Of a stretch of 64,000 nucleotides of DNA, positions 40,845 to 50,272 are shown one piece after another. Origin of the DNA: CAJCBL01 sp035298965 (GTDB taxonomy: Bacteria > Verrucomicrobiota > Verrucomicrobiia > Opitutales > Opitutaceae); assembly GCA_035298965.1 (NCBI GenBank), contig DATGXO010000147.1, forward strand, positions 1 to 64,000, in the 5' to 3' direction. Within the stretch, counting starts at the first letter, position 1, and each line of letters begins with the position of its first letter. The notes beneath the pieces were generated by a model. The model was not told the DNA's origin. It made no database searches and saw nothing but the letters and a program-made list of their open reading frames with translations. The position numbers were made by a program, and so were the translations under genes.

Positions 40845-43478
40845 TCAGCCGCCCGCGGAGAGCCGAGCCAGCGCCGCGCGCGCGGTGTTCTCGCCCCATA
40901 CGCCGGAGCGCAGCACGAGTTCGTAGGCATTGCGCGCTTCCTCCAGCCCCCTCGCCTTCTCGCTAAGCTCGGCGTACAGCAGCAGCGCGCGGCCGAGCCA
41001 GTAACGCCCCTTCTCGCCCATCGGCCGGCTCGCCCCCTCGCCGATCAGGAAACGATCCGCCACGACCCAGAGCGCCCGTCGCGCCTCCGGGCTGTTGCCG
41101 CGCATCGCCAACGCATAGCCGGCCTTGAAACCCGCCTCCGCCCGCACCTCGCCGGGCGCGCTGGGTAGGTCGAACAACCGCTCGTACCGCGCCAGCGCGC
41201 TGCCGAGCCGCGACGAGTCCGTCGTGACCTGCGCGAAGAGCGTGTCGGCGAGCGCGAGCTCCGCCAGCGGCGCATCGGGATGCGTCGCGAAACGATTGAG
41301 CATCGCCTCGTAATTCACCTGCGCCGGCCCGAGCTGGTCGAGCTTGCGCAGCAGATCGCCCTGCTTGAGCTGCGCGTAGAACACGAGTTCGTTGCGCGGA
41401 AACTTGTCCACGAGGTTCTGCAGGATGCGAAACGCCTCCTCGTAGTGCCGATCCTCGCCGCGCCGCTCGGCGTTGCCCGCCGCCTCGTACAGCGCGTACG
41501 CCGCGTAGGGGCTGTCCGCGTAGCGGTCCGCGAGCTCGATGAGGAGCTGCTGCGCGTCAACCGTCTGGCCGCGGTCCGAAAGAAATTTCGCCTGGATGAT
41601 GAACGAGTACACCGCCGGATCACTGCCGGGGAACGCGCGCCGGAGCGCCTCCAATTCCTCCATACCATCCGCCTCGCGCCCGAGCGCCAGCAACGCCTGC
41701 GCCCGCACCAGCCGCGCCGTGCCGGCGGTCTCCTCGCGCAGCGCCTTCGGCACCGCCGCGTTCGCCTCGGCCGCCGGCCCCGCGAGCAACCGGTCGACGA
41801 TGCCGAGCGTCTCCGCCGGCCGACCGGCCTCGAGCGAGAGCTTCGCCTGCAACCACCCCATGCGGAGCTTCAACTCCGGCGCGGCGGCGGCGAACGCCTC
41901 CGTCGCGAGCACACGATTGAGCCGGTCGTAGGCGCGCCCGATCTGGCCGCGCACCTGGAGCGTCTTCACCGTGTTCCACTCGGCCTGCCAGCGGTTCAGC
42001 GGATCGAAATCCGGATCGCCCGCGAGCCGGTCGAGCAAATCGAGCGCCTCCTCGGGCACCGCCGTCGGGTCGGCGCGCAGGAGCGCGAGCACCTGCTGGT
42101 ACATCAATGCGCCGCGCGTCGCTCCAGGCGGGAGCGTGCGCTCGGCGAGCGCCTGCGCGTAGGCTCCGGCGGCGTTGCGGTAGTCGGTCGCACGAAAAAA
42201 CGATTCGGCCAACAACACCGCAAACGGCCCGCGTCGCGAGTCCGTGCCGAGCTCGGCCTGGAGCTGGGCGATCGCGTCGGTCGCCGTGCGGTAGCGTCGC
42301 AGTTCCCAGGCGACGCTCACGAGCACGTTGAGCGCCGGCACGCGGTCCGGCGAACCGGGGAAATTCGCCAGCAACGCGCGGGCATCCGCCTCGGCGCGCT
42401 CGTACTCCTGCTGCGCGAGCGCGAGCCGGGCGCGGTAGAGCAATAGGTCGTCGAGGATCCTCGGCGCGGGCTGCAACGCGATCTGGGCGTCGAGCTCGCG
42501 GCGAAACGCCGCGCTCGCCTCCGCGTCGCCCGCTTCGCCAGCGAGCAGCTGCAACGCGATCCGCTGCATCTCCGGCTGCGCCGCACCGGCGAAAAGCTGC
42601 TGCAACGCCGCCCGCCCCACCCCGCTGCGCGGTCCGGCGATCAACGCCAGGAGCAACCGCAGCCGGTCGGAGGCCTCGCGCTCCGTCGTCGGCACGAGCG
42701 CCAAGGTGCGCTGGAGCACCTGTTCGGCTTCGACTTTGCGTCCCAGCTTGTCGAGCACGACTGCCTGCTGGCCGGCCGCCGTGAAGCTGAGGAGCCGCCC
42801 TTGGAACTGGTCGATCTGGCGCTGCAGCGTCTGCACCTGCTCCGCCGTCGCCTGGCCGAAGAGCAGCTGCGAACGTTCCCGCGCCAGCAGGATCTGCGCA
42901 CGGGCCAGCTCTGAGGTCGCCCGACTCTCCGCCTGACCGTACGCGATCTGCGCTCGATCGAATTGCCCGCGCGTATCGGCCAACATCGCCTGCGCGACGT
43001 ACAACCAACCGGCCTCTTCCGCGGGCAACTCCTCCGCGCGCAACGCCTCGATCCACGGCGCAGCCGACGCCGGGTCGCGCCGCAGAAGCGCGATCAATCC
43101 GCGCCGCAACCGCGTCTGCGCCGAGAACAAATCAGCGCCACGCAGCAGCGCCGCCTCCGCGGCGTCCGGCCGGCCCGCCGCGATCTCCGCCGTCGCCAGT
43201 CCGAGCGCCACGCGATTGCGCACATCCTTGGCGAGATCCTCGCGCACGAGCAGCCGCTCGTACGCCTCGCGCGCCGCAGTCGAAAAACCGAGTTCCGCCG
43301 CGTGTTGAGCCGACGCCAGATCGAGCACGATATCGCCCGGCGACGCCTCGGCCGCCGCGATCCGCACCGTGAGCGGCGCGGGGGCGAGCGCGGGATTTTG
43401 TGCTTGGGCGACGCCCGCGGCCAATGCCGCGCCGAGCCAGAAACGGAGTGGGAGGGAAACGCGTCGCATCGCGAACAT
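40845..43478 (-). CDS. Exported tetratricopeptide-repeat protein
   Basis: An 877-residue periplasmic or outer-membrane protein. The signal peptide covers about residues 1-27 (LRFWLGAALAAGVAQAQ). Nearly the whole mature chain is helical TPR-like repeats, for example AREAYERLLVREDLAKD, EYERAEADARALLANFPGS and AYDRLNRVLATEAFA. The C-terminal third resembles the CpoB/YbgF and BamD type repeats (LVDKFPRNELVFYAQLKQGDLLRK). It precedes exbB by 55 bases and is probably the first gene of that operon. The ATG at 43478 is chosen since it starts the signal peptide. A scaffold or coordination role is inferred. Confidence 0.85.
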   Translation of the reverse strand: MFAMRRVSLPLRFWLGAALAAGVAQAQNPALAPAPLTVRIAAAEASPGDIVLDLASAQHAAELGFSTAAREAYERLLVREDLAKDVRNRVALGLATAEIAAGRPDAAEAALLRGADLFSAQTRLRRGLIALLRRDPASAAPWIEALRAEELPAEEAGWLYVAQAMLADTRGQFDRAQIAYGQAESRATSELARAQILLARERSQLLFGQATAEQVQTLQRQIDQFQGRLLSFTAAGQQAVVLDKLGRKVEAEQVLQRTLALVPTTEREASDRLRLLLALIAGPRSGVGRAALQQLFAGAAQPEMQRIALQLLAGEAGDAEASAAFRRELDAQIALQPAPRILDDLLLYRARLALAQQEYERAEADARALLANFPGSPDRVPALNVLVSVAWELRRYRTATDAIAQLQAELGTDSRRGPFAVLLAESFFRATDYRNAAGAYAQALAERTLPPGATRGALMYQQVLALLRADPTAVPEEALDLLDRLAGDPDFDPLNRWQAEWNTVKTLQVRGQIGRAYDRLNRVLATEAFAAAAPELKLRMGWLQAKLSLEAGRPAETLGIVDRLLAGPAAEANAAVPKALREETAGTARLVRAQALLALGREADGMEELEALRRAFPGSDPAVYSFIIQAKFLSDRGQTVDAQQLLIELADRYADSPYAAYALYEAAGNAERRGEDRHYEEAFRILQNLVDKFPRNELVFYAQLKQGDLLRKLDQLGPAQVNYEAMLNRFATHPDAPLAELALADTLFAQVTTDSSRLGSALARYERLFDLPSAPGEVRAEAGFKAGYALAMRGNSPEARRALWVVADRFLIGEGASRPMGEKGRYWLGRALLLYAELSEKARGLEEARNAYELVLRSGVWGENTARAALARLSAGG

Positions 43479-44072
43479 CGACCCGACGTTGCCGCCCGCC
43501 GTTCCGCGTGGCAAGAGCCGGCACGGCGGGTCGAGTCGGGCAACGAAAACAAAAGAGCGTCGCCGTCCCGGCTGCTCGACGGCACTGGCGCCGGGGCAGC
43601 GCACCACCGCCGGTGACCGCCTTCCGAAAACCGCCTTGGACGCGCTGCCACATCACGGCGAAGTACCCGGCAGCGCAAAGCCGCGGTTGCACTCCGTTGC
43701 ACGATGATGCGGCACATCTCCGCGAGCGACGTCCGGAATCAGCACACGTCGCTCCCTATGCCCTTCCGAGCCGCGCAGCTCGCCGCGCCGGGCTTGGGCG
43801 TGGCGATCCGTTCGTGCCGCGAACGAACGCGAACACACGCATGAAACCGGCAGACGGTTTTGGCCGGAAGGTGCGGTGCTCTCGTCTTCGCAGGCGCTCG
43901 TCCGAAGCCATCCGCCTCGATCACGTCCATTCCCGGCTCCTCCTGCCTGAACACGACGTGATCATCCGCGCGGCCGCCGCTTCGCGAAACCGCTTGGCGC
44001 TTTTCGCCGAGCTCGCGTAAGGTCCCGCCCCGCGTCGCTACCCGCGCCGCCGATCACTCACGCACCACCGCG
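43479..44072. other. Long gap upstream of hemN
   Basis: About 590 bases between divergent operons. No strong gene was found. It must hold the promoters of the TPR/exbB operon and of hemN, but no clear boxes were seen. Its second half contains one weak small open frame (43841-44020), listed separately. Confidence 0.4.
43841..44020 (+). CDS. Possible small protein (weak)
   Basis: An ATG at 43841 opens a 59-residue frame (begins MKPADGFGRKVRCSRLRRR, ends ASRNRLALFAELA). It is rich in Arg and Ala and has no recognised motif, signal peptide or Shine-Dalgarno. In DNA this rich in G+C such frames occur by chance, so it is a candidate only. Confidence 0.2.
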   Translation: MKPADGFGRKVRCSRLRRRSSEAIRLDHVHSRLLLPEHDVIIRAAAASRNRLALFAELA

Positions 44073-45443
44073 ATGCCCGCCCTTACCGTCAATCTCGACC
44101 TCGTCCGGAAGTACGCCAAGCCCGGCCCGCGGTACACCTCGTACCCCACTGCGCCGCAGTTCACCGACGCGTTCGACCGCGACCGTCTCGCGCGCGAAAT
44201 CGACGAGCACAACCGCTCCGATCGCCCGCTCTCGCTCTACCTCCACATCCCGTTTTGCGAGACGCTCTGCTGGTTCTGCGGCTGCACCCAGATCACCACC
44301 CACGACCACGGCAAATCCGGCCCCTATCTCGAGCGCCTCATCCGCGAAATCGAGCGCGCCGCGGAACCGCTCAACCCCGCCCGCCGCGTCGTCCAGCTGC
44401 ACTTCGGCGGCGGCACGCCAAACTTCCTCGATCCCGACCAGATCCGCCGCCTCGGCGCCGTACTGCGCTCGCGTTTCACCTTCGCGCCCGATGCGGAGAT
44501 CGGCGTCGAGTTCGACCCGCGCCGCCTCACGCGCGACCACGTGGCCGCCTTCCGCGAACTCGGCGGCAACCGCGCCTCGCTCGGCATCCAGGATTTCGAT
44601 CCGAAGGTGCAGGAGGCCGTCCACCGTATCCAGCCCGAGCCGGTCGTCCGCCAGGCGATCGATTGGCTGCGCGAGACCGGTTTCGAGTCGCTCAACCTCG
44701 ACCTCATCTACGGCCTGCCGTATCAGACGCCCGCGTCGTTCGCCAACACCCTCGAACGCGCCATCGCGCTCGGCGGCGACCGGTTCGCAATCTTCAACTA
44801 CGCCCACGTCCCGTGGATGCGCCCCGGCCAGAAGGTCATCCCCGAGTCCGCGCTCCCCTCGCCCGAGCACAAACTCGAGATCCTCAAGGCCACCGTCGAG
44901 ACGCTCACCTCCCGCGACTGGGCCTACATAGGCATGGACCACTTCGCGCGCTCGACCGACGAACTCGCCGTCGCCCAAGCCGCAGGCACCCTCCAGCGCA
45001 ACTTCCAAGGCTACAGCACCCGCGGCGGCGCCGACATCCTCGCCTTCGGCATGTCGGCCATTTCGCAAACCGACACGCACTACCGGCAAAACCTCAAGGT
45101 GCTCCCGCACTACTACGCCGCCGTCGACCGCGGCGAGGCGCCGATCACGAAGGCGTTTTTCCTCAGCGACGACGACCGCATCCGGCGCGACGTCATCATG
45201 CGCCTCATGTGCGATCTGAAGCTCGAATACGCCCCGCTCTCCGCACGCCTCGGCATCGACTTCCGAACCTACTTCGCCGAAGCCCTCGCATCCCTCGCCG
45301 AAGCCGAGGCGGACGGCCTCGTCGAGCGCCGCCCCGACCGTCTCCAAGTCACCGACGCCGGCCGGCTCCTCATCCGCAACCTCGCGATGCCCTTCGATGC
45401 GTACCTCGCGAAGAAGCCCGCACGCTTCTCGCAGACGGTGTGA
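44073..45443 (+). CDS. hemN: Oxygen-independent coproporphyrinogen III dehydrogenase
   Basis: A 456-residue radical-SAM enzyme that decarboxylates coproporphyrinogen III to protoporphyrinogen IX without oxygen. The 4Fe-4S motif is C62-x3-C66-x2-C69 in HIPFCETLCWFCGC, with the extra cysteine typical of true HemN, and the N-terminal YTSYPTAPQF motif also favours HemN over HemW. The motifs HFGGGTPNFL and FNYAHVPWM are present. It starts an operon with a hydrolase and hemY, so heme synthesis genes are grouped here. Confidence 0.95.
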   Translation: MPALTVNLDLVRKYAKPGPRYTSYPTAPQFTDAFDRDRLAREIDEHNRSDRPLSLYLHIPFCETLCWFCGCTQITTHDHGKSGPYLERLIREIERAAEPLNPARRVVQLHFGGGTPNFLDPDQIRRLGAVLRSRFTFAPDAEIGVEFDPRRLTRDHVAAFRELGGNRASLGIQDFDPKVQEAVHRIQPEPVVRQAIDWLRETGFESLNLDLIYGLPYQTPASFANTLERAIALGGDRFAIFNYAHVPWMRPGQKVIPESALPSPEHKLEILKATVETLTSRDWAYIGMDHFARSTDELAVAQAAGTLQRNFQGYSTRGGADILAFGMSAISQTDTHYRQNLKVLPHYYAAVDRGEAPITKAFFLSDDDRIRRDVIMRLMCDLKLEYAPLSARLGIDFRTYFAEALASLAEAEADGLVERRPDRLQVTDAGRLLIRNLAMPFDAYLAKKPARFSQTV

Positions 45444-45463
45444 GGTCCGATCACGCAGCCGCG

Positions 45464-46198
45464 ATGAAAGCCGCCTTGGCGCTGATGTCGCTCGCCCTCG
45501 CGCTCGGCATTCTTGCTCCTCGCGTCGAAGGCGCCGTGGGCCGCCTCGAGTTCAGCGACCCCTCTCGCGACCGCGAGATTCCCGCTGCGATCTACGAACC
45601 GACCGCGGACCAGAGGCCACCACGACTGGCAATCATCAGCGCTGGTTATGGGGTACCGGATACAGAATATTCGTTCCTCGCCACCGCGCTCTGCCGGCTG
45701 GGCTTCCTCGTCGCCTGCATGCAACACCACCACCCCGCGGATGCGCCGCTCGCCCAAGCGGGCGACCTTCGCGCCCTGCGCCTGCCGGCGTGGCAGACGG
45801 GTGCCCGCGACCTCGAGTTCGTCCTCACGGAGCTCCGACGGACGCGGCCGTCTCTCGACACCGCCCGTCCCGTCCTGATCGGACATTCGAACGGCGGCGA
45901 TATCGCCTGCCTCTTCGCGACATCGCACCCGGCCGCGCTCGAGTGTCTCATCACGCTCGACCATCGCCGCATGCCCCTTCCGCGCATTGCCGGCCTCCGG
46001 TGCCTGTCGATCCGTGCCGCCGAATTCGAGGCCGACCCGGGGGTTCTCCCGATTCCGGAAGAGGCAAATACGAGGGATATCTCCATCGTCCTTCTCACAG
46101 GAACCAAGCACATGGACCTCACCGACCGCGGACCCGCATCGACTCGACAAGCCGTCGTCGAACTCGTCACGCGGTTCGTCGCCCCTCCGATTCCATGA
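45464..46198 (+). CDS. Exported alpha/beta-hydrolase fold protein
   Basis: A 244-residue protein with a signal peptide (about residues 1-23, MSLALALGILAPRVEG). The nucleophile elbow is GHSNGG (~141), and a likely catalytic His lies in GTKHMDL near the C-terminus. It begins 20 bases after hemN and its stop overlaps the hemY start (ATGA), so the three are translationally linked. No heme-pathway role is known for such a protein; the position may be accidental. By eye some stretches are lower in G+C than the flanking hem genes. Confidence 0.8.
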   Translation: MKAALALMSLALALGILAPRVEGAVGRLEFSDPSRDREIPAAIYEPTADQRPPRLAIISAGYGVPDTEYSFLATALCRLGFLVACMQHHHPADAPLAQAGDLRALRLPAWQTGARDLEFVLTELRRTRPSLDTARPVLIGHSNGGDIACLFATSHPAALECLITLDHRRMPLPRIAGLRCLSIRAAEFEADPGVLPIPEEANTRDISIVLLTGTKHMDLTDRGPASTRQAVVELVTRFVAPPIP

Positions 46199-47541
46199 CC
46201 AAGCTCGCCATCGTCGGCGCCGGGATCACCGGACTCACCGCGGCCAGCGAACTCGCCGCCGCCGGGCATGACGTGAGTGTGCTCGAGGCCGCGGACCGCG
46301 TCGGCGGCGCGATCCGCACGCTCAGCCGCGACGGCTGGCTCGTCGAGGCCGGCCCCAACACCGCGCTGCTGCGCGACGCCTCGCTCGACCCGCTGCTCGA
46401 GCGCGCCGGCCTCGCCTCGCAACTCCTCCTCGCCAACCCCGCCGCCGCGAAACGTTTCATCGTCCGCGCCGGCCGGCCGATCGCGCTGCCGCAGAATCTC
46501 TGGGGCGCCGTAACGACTCCGATTTTCAACCTCAGCGGGAAACTGCGCGTCCTCGCCGAACCGCTCATCCCGCAGAACCGCGACAACCCCGACGAAACCC
46601 TCGCCGCCTTCGCGCGCCGCCGCGTGGGCCGGGAGTTCCTCGATTATGCCGTCAACCCGTTCATCGGCGGCGTCTACGCCTGCGCACCGGAGGAGCTGTG
46701 CGTGCGCCACGCGCTGCCGCGCCTCTGGCGCCTCGAGCAGAACCACGGCTCGCTCGTCCGCGGCACGATCGCGTTGATGCGCGCCAAACGGAAATCCGGC
46801 GTGCGCACCAAGACCCGCCTCGTCTCCTTCCGCGATGGGCTCGAAACGCTGCCCGCCGCCCTTGCCGCCGCGCTCGGCGACGCCGTCCGGCTGCGCACCG
46901 CCGTGACTGCCGTCGCGCGCGTCGCCGAAGGTTGGCGACTCACGCTCCGTCGCGACGGTGCCGAGTCGACGGCCGATTTCGACGCCGTGCTCTTCACCTG
47001 CGGCTCCTCGACGCTCGCCCGGCTCGAGGTCGCCGGCCGCCAACCGCTCGCCGCGCTCGCCACGTTGCCGTGGTCCTCCGTCACGAGTCTCGCGCTCGGC
47101 TTCCGCCGTGAGGATGTCGCCCACCCGCTCGACGGCTTCGGCATGCTCGTCCCCGCGAAGGAGAACCGCCGCATCCTCGGCGCGCTGTTCTCCTCCACGC
47201 TCTTCCCCGGCCGCGCGCCCGACGGGCACGTGCTGCTCACGGTCTTCATCGGCGGCCGCCAGCCGGAGTACGCCGCGCTGCCCGACGCCGAACTCGACGC
47301 GCTCGTCTCGGAAGAGCTCCGCGAGCTGATCGGCGTGCGCGGCGCGCCCGTCTTTCGCCACTGCACGCGCGTGCCCCAGGCGATTCCGAAGTACACCGTC
47401 GCCTTCGGCGCGCTCGCCGCCGCGATGGACGCGTTCGAACGCGAGCACCCCGGGCTTTTCATCGCCGGCAACTGCCGCACCGGCATCTCGCTCGCCGATT
47501 GCATGGCCGCCGGCCAAGCCGTCGCGCGACGGATGGCGTGA
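46195..47541 (+). CDS. hemY: Protoporphyrinogen oxidase
   Basis: A 448-residue FAD-containing oxidase of the HemY/HemG2 type, converting protoporphyrinogen IX to protoporphyrin IX. The dinucleotide-binding motif GAGITGL is at ~8-14, and the family motifs VGGAIRTL, VEAGPNTAL and FIGGVYACAPEELC are present. The C-terminal FAD motif FIAGNCRTGISLADCMAAGQA is intact. It overlaps the preceding hydrolase gene by four bases and completes the hem operon. An older symbol for the gene is hemG. Confidence 0.94.
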   Translation: MTKLAIVGAGITGLTAASELAAAGHDVSVLEAADRVGGAIRTLSRDGWLVEAGPNTALLRDASLDPLLERAGLASQLLLANPAAAKRFIVRAGRPIALPQNLWGAVTTPIFNLSGKLRVLAEPLIPQNRDNPDETLAAFARRRVGREFLDYAVNPFIGGVYACAPEELCVRHALPRLWRLEQNHGSLVRGTIALMRAKRKSGVRTKTRLVSFRDGLETLPAALAAALGDAVRLRTAVTAVARVAEGWRLTLRRDGAESTADFDAVLFTCGSSTLARLEVAGRQPLAALATLPWSSVTSLALGFRREDVAHPLDGFGMLVPAKENRRILGALFSSTLFPGRAPDGHVLLTVFIGGRQPEYAALPDAELDALVSEELRELIGVRGAPVFRHCTRVPQAIPKYTVAFGALAAAMDAFEREHPGLFIAGNCRTGISLADCMAAGQAVARRMA

Positions 47542-47576
47542 GCTCCGCCGCGGGCACGTCGCCCGATCGCGCACCC

Positions 47577-47843
47577 TCAGCGTAGCAGATAAACAACGCC
47601 ACTGAGCACGAGCGTGACCACCACGAAGACGGAGATCAACAACCACGCCTGGATCGCACGCGCCACCGGCCGCTCCGCGGCCCGCGTGGGTTCATCCTCC
47701 GGCAGATCCACCCCGTCCAGGTAAGTCGCCTCGCTCCAGCCCGTGCGCTCGTCCGCCCCGCAATACGGACAGGCCCGCGCCCCAGCGGGCACCGCCTCGC
47801 CGCAACTCGGACAATCCCCCGGCGGCTGGAACGCCGCGCTCAC
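47577..47843 (-). CDS. Small zinc-ribbon membrane protein
   Basis: An 88-residue protein from a GTG start at 47843. A zinc ribbon (CPSCGEAVPAGARACPYCG, about residues 11-29) is followed by an acidic linker and one C-terminal membrane segment (about residues 66-86, LLISVFVVVTLVLSGVVYLL). The N-terminal extension possible in this frame has no homology and was dropped. Role unknown; such proteins often bind partners at the inner membrane. It is convergent with hemY. Confidence 0.75.
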   Translation of the reverse strand: MSAAFQPPGDCPSCGEAVPAGARACPYCGADERTGWSEATYLDGVDLPEDEPTRAAERPVARAIQAWLLISVFVVVTLVLSGVVYLLR

Positions 47844-48163
47844 GACCGCCCCTCGCAATCGGCAGTCCGGGCTGTGTTCGTCGCGCACATGGGCGGCAGA
47901 CTGCGCGCAACGCCCTCCGCCGCAAGCAGCCCGCGCGGTCGCGGAGAAATGGAAACACGCTTGCGCTCGCCCGCCGGCGGGCGTCAGCTCGCGACGGTTC
48001 GGTACCCCAAACCCGTTCCCGTGTTCCACCGGGATCCCTGCCCCACCCAGCGCCCGCAGCCGGCCAACCCGAGGCCGGTGCCACGGCCGGTGCGCGCCGC
48101 GACTCCGCCTCTCGGCGCAACGTTTCCCGTCCGCGACGGTCGCATTGTCTCCGGCGCAACGCC
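47844..48163. other. Gap between zinc-ribbon gene and hybrid kinase
   Basis: About 320 bases separating divergent genes. Nothing recognisable was seen; it presumably carries both promoters. No repeat or RNA structure stands out. Confidence 0.35.
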
Positions 48164-50203
48164 ATGAACACCTCCCGTCAACCCGCCGGCCCCTCGCCCG
48201 CCGCTCCCGCCGCCCGCCGCCTCGCAGCGTTTCCCGCGGGCCCGCCACGGCGCGCCGGGCTCGTGGGCCAGATCGCCTGGGCGGAGGTCCTCGACGCCGT
48301 GTCCGACCCGATTCTCGTGTACGACGCCGAGAGCGGACGGATCCTGACGGCGAACACCGCCGCGTGCCGGTTCTTCGGTTACGAAGCGGCCACGCTGCTC
48401 CAGCTCAACATCGCCGCGCTGGGCGATGGCAACCCGCCGCACGGGCTCGAGGACCTGCGGCGCCGCGCCACGCTCGCCCGCGCCGAAGGCACGCAAGTTT
48501 TCGACTGGCTGGCCCGCGCGAGCGACGGTCGGCGTTTCTGGGTCGAGGCCGCGTTGTGCGCCGGCCAAGGCGTCGCCGACGGCCGCGCCTACCTCACGCT
48601 GCGCGACATCTCGCTCCGCAAATCGCTCGCCGCCGAGCACGCGCGCGGCGATGCCGAGCTGCGCCGCAGCGAGGAACGTTTCCGGCTCCTCCTCGGCCGC
48701 GTGCCGACCGTCGCGGTGCAGGGCATCGGCGCCGACGGCCTGGTTTGCTACTGGAACGAAGCCAGCGAGCGCTTCTACGGCTACACTGCCGCCGAGGCGC
48801 TCGGCCGGCCGCTGCTCGCTCTGATCGTGCCCGCCGCGCTCCAAGCGGAGATGCATGTCGCCCTGCACCAAATGATCGGCACCGGCCAACCGCTCCCGCC
48901 CGCCGAGGCGCAGCTCCAACGCAAGGACGGCCGCATGATCTCGGTGCTCTCGAGCTACACCGTGCTCAACCTGCCGGGCGGCACGCCGGAGATCTACCGG
49001 CTCGATTTCGACCTCAGCGAACGCAAACAGGCCGAGGCCGAGCGCCTCGACCTCGAGCGGCGGCTCCTGCACAGCCAGAATCTGGAAAGCCTCGGCGTGC
49101 TCGCCGGCGGCGTGGCGCACGATTTCAACAACCTTCTCACCGGCGTGCTCGGCAACCTCGAGCTAGCCCGCACCGAGCTCGCCGCTGAATCCACCACGCG
49201 CCCGCTGCTCGACGACGCCATCGCCGCGACACGCCTCGCCGGTTGCCTCACCCAACAACTGCTCGCCTACGCCGGTCATTCGCGGCCGCTGCACCGCAGC
49301 GTCGATCTCAGCACGATCGTGGAGGAGCACGCGGCCGTGTTGGCCACCGCCACCGCGGGCCGCGCCACGTTGCAGCTCGATCTCGCCCGCGATCTTCCCG
49401 AAGCCGAGGCCGATCCCGCGCACATCGCGCAGATGCTCGTCAATCTCGTCACCAATGCCGCCGAGGCGATCAGCGGCGGCGGCACCGTCGAGGTGCGCAC
49501 CGGGATCGAGGAGGACTGCACCGCCGAACGGCTCGCCGAAAGCCGGCTGCTCGAAAAACCAGCGCCGCAAAGCTTCGTCTTCCTCGAGGTCGCCGACACC
49601 GGCTGCGGCATGCCGGCCGCGATGGCCAAACGCATCTTCGATCCGTTCTTCAGCACCAAATTCACCGGCCGCGGCCTTGGCCTGCCGGTCGTGTTCGGCA
49701 TCGTCCGCGCCCACCGCGGCGCGCTGTTCATCGACAGCCAAGCCGGCCGGGGCTGTGTCGTGCGAGTGCTGTTGCCCCTCGCCCGCCGCCCCATCGCAGC
49801 GCCGCCGGAGCCGCTCGCGGAACCGGCCTTGCGCGGCACGCTGCTCGTGGTCGACGATGAGGAATCGATTCGCCGGATTGCGCAGCGCATGGGCCACCGA
49901 CTCGGGCTCGACGTGATCACCGCGATCGACGCCGAGTCCGCCGCCGCGATCGCGCGGCTTCACGCCGGCGGCCTGCTCTGCGCGATCGTCGATTTCACGA
50001 TGCCCGGCGTGAACGGCCTCGAATGCCTGCAAATGCTGCGCGAGATCCAGCCCGGCATTCCCGCGGTGATTTCGAGCGGCTGCTTGCCGCCGGAACTGGC
50101 CGACCACGCCGCGGCCGGCTTCGACAGCGTCCTAGCCAAACCGTTCACCTTCGAACAGTTCGCCGAGGCGGTGCAGGTGGCCAGCCGACGCGCGGCCAGC
50201 TGA
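48164..50203 (+). CDS. Soluble hybrid histidine kinase (PAS-PAS-kinase-receiver)
   Basis: A 679-residue protein with no membrane segment. Two PAS domains (about 38-150 and 165-285) each end in typical PAC sequence. The kinase core has phospho-His motif GGVAHDFNNLLTGVLGNLELA near residue 310, N-box MLVNLVTNAAEAI and G-box GRGLGLPVV. A C-terminal receiver domain (~560-675) has DDEES, the phospho-acceptor in AIVDFTMPG and K in LAKPF. The kinase core is of the HisKA type seen in NtrB-like hybrid kinases. No cognate output regulator lies next to it, so its target is unknown. Confidence 0.92.
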   Translation: MNTSRQPAGPSPAAPAARRLAAFPAGPPRRAGLVGQIAWAEVLDAVSDPILVYDAESGRILTANTAACRFFGYEAATLLQLNIAALGDGNPPHGLEDLRRRATLARAEGTQVFDWLARASDGRRFWVEAALCAGQGVADGRAYLTLRDISLRKSLAAEHARGDAELRRSEERFRLLLGRVPTVAVQGIGADGLVCYWNEASERFYGYTAAEALGRPLLALIVPAALQAEMHVALHQMIGTGQPLPPAEAQLQRKDGRMISVLSSYTVLNLPGGTPEIYRLDFDLSERKQAEAERLDLERRLLHSQNLESLGVLAGGVAHDFNNLLTGVLGNLELARTELAAESTTRPLLDDAIAATRLAGCLTQQLLAYAGHSRPLHRSVDLSTIVEEHAAVLATATAGRATLQLDLARDLPEAEADPAHIAQMLVNLVTNAAEAISGGGTVEVRTGIEEDCTAERLAESRLLEKPAPQSFVFLEVADTGCGMPAAMAKRIFDPFFSTKFTGRGLGLPVVFGIVRAHRGALFIDSQAGRGCVVRVLLPLARRPIAAPPEPLAEPALRGTLLVVDDEESIRRIAQRMGHRLGLDVITAIDAESAAAIARLHAGGLLCAIVDFTMPGVNGLECLQMLREIQPGIPAVISSGCLPPELADHAAAGFDSVLAKPFTFEQFAEAVQVASRRAAS

Positions 50204-50272
50204 AACGTCGAGCGCGCGCCCGCAACCGAAGTTTCATTGCCGCCGCCCCGCGCGTTCCCGTACTCCTTGGAC

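Noticed and set aside
43653..43954. Small minus-strand frames upstream of hemN
   Set aside because: They have no motif, no ribosome-binding site and Arg/Cys/His-rich composition typical of chance frames in G+C-rich DNA.
44255..46198. A long frame that runs through hemN out of frame and into the hydrolase gene
   Set aside because: Only its last part from the ATG at 45464 has protein-like sequence. The earlier part is an Arg/Pro-rich shadow of hemN, so there is no fusion.
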